From Kangiella sp. (GTDB lineage: Bacteria > Pseudomonadota > Gammaproteobacteria > Enterobacterales > Kangiellaceae): a stretch of DNA of 64,000 bases. Below are positions 34,128 to 43,338 of this stretch, in pieces. Each line of letters starts with the position of its first letter. Position 1 is the stretch's first letter. A program made the position numbers and the translations under genes. Location of the stretch: NCBI GenBank assembly GCA_028284185.1, contig JANQSG010000013.1, positions 1 through 64,000 on the forward strand. Reading direction: 5' to 3'. A model generated the notes under the pieces. The model saw nothing but the letters and a program-made list of their open reading frames with translations. It did no database searches and was not told the origin of the DNA.

Positions 34128-35777
34128 TTAAATTGGACAAACAATCTTGCCTAATTTGGCAGTTAACTTGGGATTTTCAGCATAATCAATGGGCAATACC
34201 ACCAAACGTGGTCCTTGCTCTGTTAAGACCTGTTTTAGCGTGTCAGCCAAATTGGCCGAATTTTTGACAAAGTACCCTTGCCAGCCAAAAGCTTTCGCCA
34301 GTTGCATCCAATCAGGATTACCAAAGTCCAACTGGGTATGGCGACCAAATTCAGTGTCTTGTTTCCATTCAATCAAGCCATAACCACCATCTTCCCAAAC
34401 GATCACTAAAATGTTGCTGTTTAAGCGGCGTGCGGTTTCCATTTCCTGCACATTCATCATAAAACCACCATCGCCACAAATGGCCACAATATTTCTATCA
34501 GGATAAACCAGACTGGCACCAATAGCTCCTGGCAGCGCAAAGCCCATAGAACAAAAACCATTAGGAATTAAACAGGTATTAGGTTGATGGCAATGATAGT
34601 GACGGGCAATCCACATTTTATGCGCACCGACATCGGACAGTAATATATCATTAGCGTCCAAAGCTTGGCGTAAATCCCATAAGCACTTTTGTGGCTTTAT
34701 TTTGCCCTCGGTAGTATCATTTTTATGCTCGGACAATTCTGCCAGCATATCGCGACGCACCGCTTGTTGTTGCGAAAAGTCAAAGCCAAAATCTTTACCC
34801 TGCAATTGCTCAATCAGTAAATCCAGGGTATTGGCCAAATCACCTACCAATTCAATTTGTGGATTGTAATATTCATCAATTTCCGCTGGCAAAAAGTCAA
34901 TATGCACAATATTTTTATCGGCATTCTCATTCCATAAATGTGGGTGGTATTCCACCATGTCATAGCCCAACATAATGATCAGATCGGAAGCATCTAATGC
35001 ACAAGCGGTTAAATCTTTAGCGCCCAAGCCAATGGTAAATAAACACTGCTGCGAATCCAGATCAACCGCTCCTTTACCCATAAAGGTACTGATAACACCA
35101 ATACCCGTTAATTCACACAAATTACGTAAACTGGCGCTGGCTCTTTTACGAATACAACCATTACCCGCCACAATAATGGGTCTTTTGGCCTGAGCAATTT
35201 GCGCAGCAACTTTTTTCACTGAATCCAGTTCAGGAACCGAACGACGAAAGCGTACTGGTTTGATTGGCTTTTTATCACTTTGCAAATGAGCAATATTTTC
35301 TGGCAGTTCGATTAAAACAGCGCCAGGCTTTTCAGTTCGTGCCAGCCGTACCGCCTTACGAGTAATTTCAGGAATATTATCCTGATGAGAAATACTCACT
35401 GCCCATTTAGTCACCGGTTTAAACATTTCCACCACATTCATCGCCTGGTGCGACTCTTTATGCAAACGTGTGGTAGCACCCTGCCCGGTAATAACCAGCA
35501 TCGGCGCTCGATCCATATTGGAGTCAGCAACTCCAGTGATCAAATTGGTAGCACCAGGCCCTAAAGTTCCTAGGCAAGCAGCGGGATTACCGGTTAAACG
35601 ACCATAAGCTTCGGCCATAAAAGCAGCACCTTGTTCATGGCGCGTTAAAATAAATTGTATTTTGTCCGACTTTTCCAGTGACATCATAAAATCGGCATTT
35701 TCCTCACCGGGTACACCGAAAATATATTCAATCCCTTCTTCTTCTAAACATTTCACTAATAAATCGGACGCTTGCAT
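34128..35777 (-). CDS. Acetolactate-synthase-like TPP-dependent enzyme
   Basis: The 549-residue protein has all features of large subunits of acetohydroxyacid synthase and relatives: the catalytic glutamate in YIFGVPGEENADFM, ACLGTLGPGATNLITGVADSNMDRAPMLVITGQ, a central FAD/nucleotide-fold domain, and TPP/Mg binding in AICGDGGFMMNVQEMETARRL. It lacks a neighbouring small regulatory subunit. The EEN form resembles AlsS-type synthases. Its partner downstream is an aldehyde dehydrogenase. Pathway (acetoin, keto acid decarboxylation, or other) is not settled by sequence. Confidence 0.85.
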   Translation of the reverse strand: MQASDLLVKCLEEEGIEYIFGVPGEENADFMMSLEKSDKIQFILTRHEQGAAFMAEAYGRLTGNPAACLGTLGPGATNLITGVADSNMDRAPMLVITGQGATTRLHKESHQAMNVVEMFKPVTKWAVSISHQDNIPEITRKAVRLARTEKPGAVLIELPENIAHLQSDKKPIKPVRFRRSVPELDSVKKVAAQIAQAKRPIIVAGNGCIRKRASASLRNLCELTGIGVISTFMGKGAVDLDSQQCLFTIGLGAKDLTACALDASDLIIMLGYDMVEYHPHLWNENADKNIVHIDFLPAEIDEYYNPQIELVGDLANTLDLLIEQLQGKDFGFDFSQQQAVRRDMLAELSEHKNDTTEGKIKPQKCLWDLRQALDANDILLSDVGAHKMWIARHYHCHQPNTCLIPNGFCSMGFALPGAIGASLVYPDRNIVAICGDGGFMMNVQEMETARRLNSNILVIVWEDGGYGLIEWKQDTEFGRHTQLDFGNPDWMQLAKAFGWQGYFVKNSANLADTLKQVLTEQGPRLVVLPIDYAENPKLTAKLGKIVCPI

Positions 35778-35911
35778 TTGCTCAACTCCATACTGGTTGC
35801 AGACTTTTTAAACATGGTTACAGCTCAAGCAATGATAATCAATAGCTCTTATCAATCAAACCGATTGATTTAATGCCAAACCCTGTTATCAACTCGCTAT
35901 CAAACCCACTA

Positions 35912-36610
35912 CTAAATCCTGTCACCCTCACTTAAGGGCTCTTGTTCTTTCACTGTCAAACTTTGGTTCCATTCATCCGCAAAGTCCCGCTGCCAACGCG
36001 CATTAATCAAAGCAATAATCAACATGGTAATAGTAGCTCCAATACTGGCCAAAGCCATATCTTTATGCGCATCCCAGACATCGCCTTGTGTGCCTAAATA
36101 AGCTATTCCCAGATCACCACCAAAAATCTCCACCGCTCCCCATTCAAATAGCTCAAACAACATCGATGAGGACATAGTCAAATCTAGCGGTAAAAAATAA
36201 CTCCAAAAACCCCTAACTCCAGCAATCCGGATAAAAACCTCGCGAATCGGATAAGCCAATAACAAACCGTAACTGAAATGCACTAAACGATCATAATGAT
36301 TACGTTCAAAGCCAAACCAGCTATTTAAATCGGAGCCAAACAGGCTTTGAGTCCATTCATTATAAGGAACCTGTGCATAAGTGTAGTGGGAGCCGATTTC
36401 ATGCAAACACAAAAAAACAAAGATGCAGCTATAGGAAATTTTTGACAGTGGAAATTTTTTATAACTTACAATCAAGACAATAATAAACAACACTGTTAAC
36501 AGGTTCTCTAAGGCCCAGTCAGCGCGATCATGAGGGCTGATAGCCAATAAAATAAACACTGCTAAAAATACAACCCCCAAAATAACGATATAGCGCAGAT
36601 TTTTATTCAT
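35912..36610 (-). CDS. YjdF-like (DUF2238) membrane protein
   Basis: The 232-residue protein has six or so hydrophobic spans. It carries the family's conserved block HEIGSHYTYAQVPY, then FGFERNHYDRLVHFSYGLLLAYPIREV and the C-terminal GDVWDAHKDMALASIGA. These motifs identify DUF2238/YjdF proteins; the conserved HxxxH-like and Asp-His pairs suggest a metal or lipid-linked role, but none is established. It is divergent from zapG, with a 125-base intergenic promoter region. Confidence 0.82.
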   Translation of the reverse strand: MNKNLRYIVILGVVFLAVFILLAISPHDRADWALENLLTVLFIIVLIVSYKKFPLSKISYSCIFVFLCLHEIGSHYTYAQVPYNEWTQSLFGSDLNSWFGFERNHYDRLVHFSYGLLLAYPIREVFIRIAGVRGFWSYFLPLDLTMSSSMLFELFEWGAVEIFGGDLGIAYLGTQGDVWDAHKDMALASIGATITMLIIALINARWQRDFADEWNQSLTVKEQEPLSEGDRI

Positions 36611-36735
36611 AATAATTGCTCTTTTGATTACACTCTTTACATGTACAATCTTTCACACACATTGTTTATTATTTTGTGTATCATAAGATGAAAATCACTA
36701 ATTCTACAAACCGCACCTAATTCACGGAGTATTGG

Positions 36736-37395
36736 ATGAACACGGCTCTAGTTACTATTGGATTTCTTATCATTGCCATTTTGGCCTTTTTTGCCGGTCG
36801 CTGGCATGGCATGTCAAAGCGCAGCAAACAACTTTCAGAAGCGCTTGAGCAGAAAGAAGAAGAGCTGGCCGATTTGAAATCAAATGTGAATGAGCATTTT
36901 TCGGAAACCGCACGCCTGTTCACCAATCTTACCGAAGAATATAAATCGCTCTATCAACATTTAGCCAAAGGAGCCAATAAGCTAAGTGACGAAAATTTTA
37001 AACTGTCGCTGGCAGCGCCTGCTAGCGAAGCCCTGATCGAGGAATCGGAAATTATTGCAGGGGATATAGCAGAGGAGATAACAGATTCTACGGATGAAAC
37101 GATTGATGAAGCCACAACTCAAGATGATACTGAAAGCAAAGCTGTTACTGACTTGGAAGAAACGGTAGCTGAAACGTCAACTACTGAATCAGAAGCTGGA
37201 GAAAGCGAAGAAGCCGTTACCGACGATAAAATCACTGAGGAAGAACCTGTGCGGCCAGTGGATTATGCACGCCCTGAGCCTTTAGGGGAAGACAGTGAGG
37301 AAAAAACTGATGATGATTTCGATGCTACAGAGGCCGCAGCGGCAGATTCTGAAAATCAAAATGAACCAGAAACATCAAATAGAGTCTCAAATTAG
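36736..37395 (+). CDS. zapG: ZapG (YhcB, DUF1043) with acidic C-terminal extension
   Basis: ZapG is a bitopic inner-membrane protein linked to cell division and envelope growth. The N-terminal segment (about 3-24) is the membrane anchor; a coiled-coil region SKRSKQLSEALEQKEEELADL follows and the conserved NVNEHFSETARLFTNLTEEYKSLYQHLAKGA lies at about 50-80. The protein is 219 residues, against about 132 in E. coli. The extra C-terminal 110 residues are almost wholly acidic and Thr/Ser/Ala-rich (for example TEEEPVRPVDYARPEPLGED region). It is followed at 21 bases by the DegS-like gene, a conserved arrangement. Confidence 0.9.
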   Translation: MNTALVTIGFLIIAILAFFAGRWHGMSKRSKQLSEALEQKEEELADLKSNVNEHFSETARLFTNLTEEYKSLYQHLAKGANKLSDENFKLSLAAPASEALIEESEIIAGDIAEEITDSTDETIDEATTQDDTESKAVTDLEETVAETSTTESEAGESEEAVTDDKITEEEPVRPVDYARPEPLGEDSEEKTDDDFDATEAAAADSENQNEPETSNRVSN

Positions 37396-37416
37396 CATTA
37401 ACAACGATAATTATTA

Positions 37417-38589
37417 ATGATGAAATTTTTCTCCAGCTTAGTCTTTATTGCCAAATATATTTTAATCGGTCTGGGCATTGCCGCTTTATTTATAGTGTTT
37501 ATGCCCGATCGTTTTGGGATTAAATCCACAAAAGAATCAAACCTGCTACCCCAAAAAACGGCAATTGTAGATTTAATTGGCGAGATTCGTTCAGCAGTGG
37601 TTACGCTACAAGCTCAGTCCAAACCTTACCCCATAAACTCGGTTATGTGTCTTGATGGTGTGCGCCAATTTAGCCAGCATCAAAATGCCTGCCTTTATTC
37701 CAATAATGGCTCAGGTGTCATTATTGATAATCAAGGTCATTTAGTCACCAGTGCTCATGTAGTGACCTTTTTTAGCGCACGAGGTAAAACCTCTGATGCA
37801 GCAAAAACGATTTTGGTGGAATTTGCCAATGGTCAAAAAACCACCGCCAAATTGTTAGGCTTTGATCTGGAATCCGATTTGGCACTTTTAAAACTACCCC
37901 ATGCTACTAACCATTTTTTACCCTTATCGGATCTGCATTCCAGTCGTGTTGGCGAAAGCGTCTATGCCATCGGTACCCCTTATATGGGCTTTAAACAAAC
38001 CGTAACCAGTGGCATTATCAGTGCCAGGTTTTTTGCCAAAGTTTCTAACTATATTCAAACCGATGCCCAGTTGCGTTCCGGAAATTCAGGTGGTGCCTTA
38101 ATTAATGAACAAGGCCAGTTAATTGGTATCACCCAATTAAGTGCACAGGAGCTTTCAGGGGAAAAAGTCTTTCAGAACTTTGCCATCGAAGCTGGCGATG
38201 TGGCTCGCATCGTTAAACAATTAAAAACCTACGGTCAGGTTAAGCGCGGCTGGTTGGGGTTAAATGGCGATATGAGCATTAACCTGGCGTCTATTGCCCG
38301 GGAAAATCAATTGTCTGACGAACAAATTGCAGAGTTACGTTCGGAAATTAAGCAGCTACCTTTTGGCATGGGCATAGTGGTTACCGGGATTGATGCTAAT
38401 GGTCCTGCCGATCAGGCTGGTTTACAAGTGCTGGACGTAGTAACAAAGGTTAATGGCAAACCTATTTACAACACTAGCGATTTGCTGGGCGCCATTTGGA
38501 ACAAATCGCCTAATGATAAGGTTACCGTCAGTTATTGGCGACATGGCAAAAAGCAGCAAACTGAAGTGGTGCTTGGCGACAAAGGATAA
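37417..38589 (+). CDS. degS: DegS-like membrane-anchored serine protease with PDZ domain
   Basis: The 390-residue protease has an N-terminal membrane anchor (about 8-30), a trypsin-like domain and one PDZ domain (about 285-385). The triad is His114 (TSAHVV), Asp154 (ESDLALL) and Ser224 (GNSGG). DegS cleaves anti-sigma RseA when misfolded porins bind PDZ. An insertion before the fold carries two cysteines (Cys78, Cys92), absent in classical DegS and possibly a disulfide. It sits between zapG and murA, the degQ/degS position. A single PDZ and anchor favour DegS over DegQ. Confidence 0.86.
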   Translation: MMKFFSSLVFIAKYILIGLGIAALFIVFMPDRFGIKSTKESNLLPQKTAIVDLIGEIRSAVVTLQAQSKPYPINSVMCLDGVRQFSQHQNACLYSNNGSGVIIDNQGHLVTSAHVVTFFSARGKTSDAAKTILVEFANGQKTTAKLLGFDLESDLALLKLPHATNHFLPLSDLHSSRVGESVYAIGTPYMGFKQTVTSGIISARFFAKVSNYIQTDAQLRSGNSGGALINEQGQLIGITQLSAQELSGEKVFQNFAIEAGDVARIVKQLKTYGQVKRGWLGLNGDMSINLASIARENQLSDEQIAELRSEIKQLPFGMGIVVTGIDANGPADQAGLQVLDVVTKVNGKPIYNTSDLLGAIWNKSPNDKVTVSYWRHGKKQQTEVVLGDKG

Positions 38590-38686
38590 AGGCCTCTCGA
38601 CCAAAACGTCTTAAATACCAATAATGTCGTAATTTCGAGTAATAATGCCCTTTTTGACCGCATTTACTATCGTATTAGATACTTTT

Positions 38687-38714
38687 TCGACACTTTGAAA
38701 TTTTTCTTTATAAA
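38687..38714 (+). promoter_or_regulatory. Predicted promoter just upstream of the HNH cassette
   Basis: TCGACA (38687-38692) and TATAAA (38709-38714) with a 16-base spacer, both one mismatch from consensus. It lies outside the cassette, about 35 bases from its left edge, and reads into it. The remaining 38590-38749 sequence has no gene. Confidence 0.5.
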
Positions 38715-38749
38715 TTAAGGTGTTACAATCAGATTCTGGTATTCTTATG

Positions 38750-40392
38750 TTAGACCAATAGAGAGTCTACTACATTAAGGATAAAGCCGTGGGGTTCCCT
38801 CAAAAAGTAAAAGATCAAATATTTGTAGATACCGCTAGACATTGCTGCGTATGCCACAGATATAAAGGTGTTAAAGTCGAAGTGCATCACATTAAGCAAG
38901 AAGCATTAGGAGGTAAAAATACCTATGAAAATGCTATTTCACTATGCTTTGACTGCCACTGTGATGCTGGGCACTATAATCCTAAACATCCTCGAGGAAC
39001 GAAGTTTTCCCCCACAGAACTTAAGAAAGCTAAGCAAAGTTGGATTGATTTAGTTAAGACTAATAATATCAAAGAGCCCACAGATGCAGACTCCTTCTTG
39101 TGCCAATACTTCGTGTGTGAAAATTATGAAAATCTCGTTGAGATTGATAATGGTGATCTATCGAAGTTTCCTGTAGATAACCCTCTTATTGTAAACAATC
39201 AGGTTCTTACATCCCTAAGAACAATAATTAGAAATCATCCTGAATCATATCGGCATGCTAATGCTTGGGGCGAACATTACAAAGGAAAGGATGAATACCT
39301 TGAAAAACATCCTGATGCTTTAGTGAAAAATGAGTCAGACGATAAATACTCATACTTTGAGGTAGTTCGAACCCCGACTAGAGACGAGCTTGAAAAGCTC
39401 GCCTCTAAGGATGGTGTCCTTAAGTTGATGTTAGAACAAGGAATACCAATTGAAAACGTGTCCTGCATTGTCGGTTGTTATGAAGATGCGTGTGCAGGAA
39501 TTGAGCTTCAAGAGGAGTATGTTTTCAGAAGGCTTTGGTGTGCATTTCTGGCAATCACAAATATTTCAGATCAACCTTTGGCATTAGACGCAGTTGATGC
39601 GTCCATAAACATTGATAACGGTTTCTCTACATTTCCACTACAAAATTATAACGCGCAGCTTATAGATCTACCTAAAGTCCCTATAAAGCCAGGTACAACA
39701 GCCATTCTGCCCATAGCGGTTATTCTGCCTCCGCTTTATTCATTAGCCCGAGAAGAGTGGTCGTCAACTAGCTCCGGCGAGTGGTCAGAGCAAGTTCAAA
39801 TAGTAACTCATGGAGGGATGACATCAGACAATCTCCGTAATACCTATGTCTATGATAGTGCAATATTACCTACAGGATTGCGCTATAAAAAAGGGGGGAA
39901 TATATACACCCAAGAGATGCATCCATTTGATTTAACAAATATGTATTGCATTGACCGTCATTGGCAATGTGGGTCTTGCCCACATCTATTCTTTGTAGGT
40001 AATGAAAAGGGATATCAGCGAGAGCTACTTGCTCATTGCGAAAACTCTATTGGAGAAGACAAGTTTTTAATACCCGATGGGGTTGATTCAGTTATCATCG
40101 CTGAAATTGAAGATGAAATCACAAAAATTCATGAAATCTACATAGATAAGCGGCTATACCTAAGCAATCTAACGCTTCAGAAAAATGAATATATTGAAAT
40201 TCCTGTCACAAAAAATAGTGAAGTTTTGATAGTTGGACAATACATTCCTGATGGCCCATCAAACAAGGCTGTACCACAAGGAATAAAGAGAAATGAACTT
40301 GTCGGTCAGTTTATGCATAGCTTGTCAACATGGCCTAACAAGAGCGTGCACGGGATTCCGGCGCTGGTGCGCCTCCACACGTGACGCTGGCG
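38750..40392 (+). mobile_element. Solitary integron-type gene cassette at a secondary chromosomal site
   Basis: The left edge lies in a perfect core site GTTAGAC (38749-38755; consensus GTTRRRY, crossover after G). The right edge is an attC-like site ending GTTACAC (40392-40398). Circularised, the ends would rebuild an attC with R'' GCCTAAC and R' GTTAGAC, which pair except for one G-T. It carries one gene. No integrase, attI or second attC is visible. Host sequences on both sides are the degS tail region and the end of murA. Boundaries are inferred from integron rules. Confidence 0.75.
38789..40384 (+). CDS. HNH-domain protein, unknown function, integron cassette gene
   Basis: The 531-residue protein starts with GTG, preceded by AAGGAT. 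Residues 19-57 form an HNH/treble-clef nuclease domain: C19xxC22, H33-H34, N48 and C53xxC56-H57, with the EVHHIKQEALGG and NAISLCFDC blocks. Residues about 100-531 match no family I know. They have a helical region, a beta-rich stretch around 240-340, and a second Cys cluster C387...C394xxC397 near YCIDRHWQCGSCPH. The last 17 residues (515-531) are encoded by the attC-like site. Neither neighbour is functionally related. A nuclease in defence is a reasonable guess for such a cassette, not shown. Confidence 0.85.
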   Translation: MGFPQKVKDQIFVDTARHCCVCHRYKGVKVEVHHIKQEALGGKNTYENAISLCFDCHCDAGHYNPKHPRGTKFSPTELKKAKQSWIDLVKTNNIKEPTDADSFLCQYFVCENYENLVEIDNGDLSKFPVDNPLIVNNQVLTSLRTIIRNHPESYRHANAWGEHYKGKDEYLEKHPDALVKNESDDKYSYFEVVRTPTRDELEKLASKDGVLKLMLEQGIPIENVSCIVGCYEDACAGIELQEEYVFRRLWCAFLAITNISDQPLALDAVDASINIDNGFSTFPLQNYNAQLIDLPKVPIKPGTTAILPIAVILPPLYSLAREEWSSTSSGEWSEQVQIVTHGGMTSDNLRNTYVYDSAILPTGLRYKKGGNIYTQEMHPFDLTNMYCIDRHWQCGSCPHLFFVGNEKGYQRELLAHCENSIGEDKFLIPDGVDSVIIAEIEDEITKIHEIYIDKRLYLSNLTLQKNEYIEIPVTKNSEVLIVGQYIPDGPSNKAVPQGIKRNELVGQFMHSLSTWPNKSVHGIPALVRLHT

Positions 40393-40397
40393 TTACA

Positions 40398-40398
<1 letters not shown>
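40333..40398 (+). mobile_element. attC-like recombination site (66 bp)
   Basis: R'' is GCCTAAC (40333-40339) and R' is GTTACAC (40392-40398). The L''/L' arms are AGCGTGCACG (40343-40352) and CGTGACGCT (40380-40388); L'' has one extra G with no partner, as attC sites require. The central hairpin is GGCGC-TGGT-GCGCC (40360-40373). The site contains the stop codon of the HNH gene and touches the murA stop codon (40398-40400). Confidence 0.78.
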
Positions 40399-41666
<1,268 letters not shown>

Positions 41667-41716
41667 CTAATTGGAATATTAGCTAGCAGCTAATATCAGA
41701 ATCTATTATATAAGTA

Positions 41717-41962
41717 TCACTGAAAGTGTTTCACTTTTTGCCACTCGTCATTGGTGTAAGCCTTAATGCTTAAAGCGTGGATCGCACCACTGGCAATATG
41801 CTCATTGACCGTAGCATAAACCATTTGTTGGCGCTTTACTGAGCGCAAATTAGCAAAGGCTTCGCTCACCACCACCACTGAAAAGTGACTACCATCACCT
41901 TCAACTTTCAAGTGCTCACAATCAATCGCCTGTTCAATCAGTGTTTGTATGGTTTCAATCAT
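41717..41962 (-). CDS. ibaG: BolA-family protein IbaG (YrbA)
   Basis: The 81-residue protein has the BolA fold: IEQAIDCEHLKVEGDGSHFSVVVVSEAF then RSVKRQQMVYATVNEHIASGAIHALSIKAYTNDEW. The Cys in EHLKVE-adjacent DCEHL and the His in VNEHI are typical of proteins that bind monothiol glutaredoxin and iron-sulfur clusters. In E. coli ibaG ends the mla operon just before murA; here murA follows at 59 bases, but the mla genes are absent from the upstream side. Confidence 0.93.
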   Translation of the reverse strand: MIETIQTLIEQAIDCEHLKVEGDGSHFSVVVVSEAFANLRSVKRQQMVYATVNEHIASGAIHALSIKAYTNDEWQKVKHFQ

Positions 41963-42288
41963 AAGGATTCCGTTTTGATAGTCAGCTTTTGTAGTTTAAT
42001 CTGGCAATCTTTAGATAAAATGACCGATTTAGCCAACAATCTCATTAAGTATGTCATAAAAGTGGCGAGATTTTACCCTAATTCGCTAACGGAAACATCC
42101 CCAGGATGACAGGCTTGTCACGGATCAGGTACAATAACTCCTTGCGGGGCAAGAAATGCTAAGGCAATGCTTTGAAACAAAATCAGGCTTGCTTTTGTGT
42201 AACTTGTCCTATTTTATGTTAGAAACGGCCACTCAAAGGCGCAAAGCTTTATCAACCATTTAATTACAACAATTTTAACAGGACTTGC
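41963..42288. other. Intergenic region between ibaG and yrbG (mla operon missing)
   Basis: 325 bases separate divergent ibaG and yrbG. In E. coli-type genomes the mlaFEDCB genes lie here. The region must hold both divergent promoters. I see no open frame, RNA gene or trace of MlaB/MlaF sequence. Confidence 0.6.
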
Positions 42289-43272
42289 ATGTTAGAGTAT
42301 GTCGCCTACCTGATTGTAGGAATCAGTTTATTAGTCTGGAGCGCCGATCGCTTTACTGATGGTGCCGCGGCTATTGCACAAAACTTTGGGGTTTCCAGAC
42401 TGATTGTAGGCTTGACCATTGTCGCCATTGGCTCCTCCTCTCCTGAAATTTTCGTTTCCATCATGGACTCCATCAAATCCTGCTCTGCCGACAAGATCCA
42501 CTGTGGCCCGCAAATTGCTATCGGTAATGCCATTGGTTCCAACATTACTAATGTGGCTATGGTATTAGGCATTACCGCTTTGGTCAGGCCTTTATTGGTA
42601 GAGTCCGGCACTTTAAAGCGGGAAATTCCGATTCTTTTCGCCGTCACCACGCTGGCGCTAATCTTTATATGGGATCTAAAATTTAGCCGTATCGAAGGGA
42701 TTTTATTGCTGCTAACCCTGGTTATTTATTTTATCTGGTTAGTACGTTTAGGGATCCGCTCGCGCACCAAAGATGATCCTATGCTTGAAGAAATTGTCGA
42801 AGAACTACCTGAAACCGTCAGTAACGGCAAAGCCATTTTTTTCTTGATTATCGGCCTGATTTTATTGGTGGTTAGCTCCAATATCCTGATTAAGGGCGCC
42901 TCCGGAATTGCAGCCTATTTTAATGTGTCTGAAACCGTTATTGGCCTAACCATAGTCGCGCTGGGTACCAGTTTGCCGGAATTGGCCGCCTCTATTGCCG
43001 GCGTATTAAAACAAGAATATGAAATTGCCATTGGCAATGTGATTGGTTCCAATATATTTAATCTGTTAGCAGTATTAGGCATTCCTGCGGTTATTGCTGC
43101 ACCCATGATCGAAGATAAGGTTCTAACTTTGGATTATCCCGTGATGTTTGGTTTAACCATCTCTATGGCGGCCATGTGCTATGGCTTTAGAGGACCAGGA
43201 AAAATCACCCGCCTGGAAGGAGCTATTTTACTCGCCGTCTTTATTGGTTATTATGCTATTCGTTTCTTTTAA
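42289..43272 (+). CDS. yrbG: Calcium/sodium antiporter YrbG
   Basis: This NCKX-type cation/Ca2+ exchanger of 327 residues has two homologous halves. Each has an acidic ion-binding motif: VAIGSSSPEIFVS in the first and VALGTSLPELAAS in the second, plus GNAIGSNITNVAMVLG and GNVIGSNIFNLLAVLG. About ten spans are seen. It precedes kdsD, the order in E. coli. A loop between halves is acidic (DDPMLEEIVEELPE). It stands first of the plus-strand block. Confidence 0.93.
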   Translation: MLEYVAYLIVGISLLVWSADRFTDGAAAIAQNFGVSRLIVGLTIVAIGSSSPEIFVSIMDSIKSCSADKIHCGPQIAIGNAIGSNITNVAMVLGITALVRPLLVESGTLKREIPILFAVTTLALIFIWDLKFSRIEGILLLLTLVIYFIWLVRLGIRSRTKDDPMLEEIVEELPETVSNGKAIFFLIIGLILLVVSSNILIKGASGIAAYFNVSETVIGLTIVALGTSLPELAASIAGVLKQEYEIAIGNVIGSNIFNLLAVLGIPAVIAAPMIEDKVLTLDYPVMFGLTISMAAMCYGFRGPGKITRLEGAILLAVFIGYYAIRFF

Positions 43273-43295
43273 AATCAGAGGTTTAACGGAAAATC

Positions 43296-43304
43296 TGCTA
43301 CAAT
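43296..43304 (+). promoter_or_regulatory. Possible extended -10 promoter for kdsD
   Basis: TGCTACAAT matches the extended -10 form (TGnTATAAT), with no good -35. A start near 43311 would leave about 28 bases before the kdsD ATG. It lies in the short gap between yrbG and kdsD. Confidence 0.4.
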
Positions 43305-43338
43305 TGCAACCAATCGTAAATAAAGGACCGTGAATCCA

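Noticed and set aside
38590..38749. A second cassette or integrase remnant left of the HNH cassette
   Set aside because: No attC-like hairpin and no open frame appear in this stretch; only a promoter-like pair was found.
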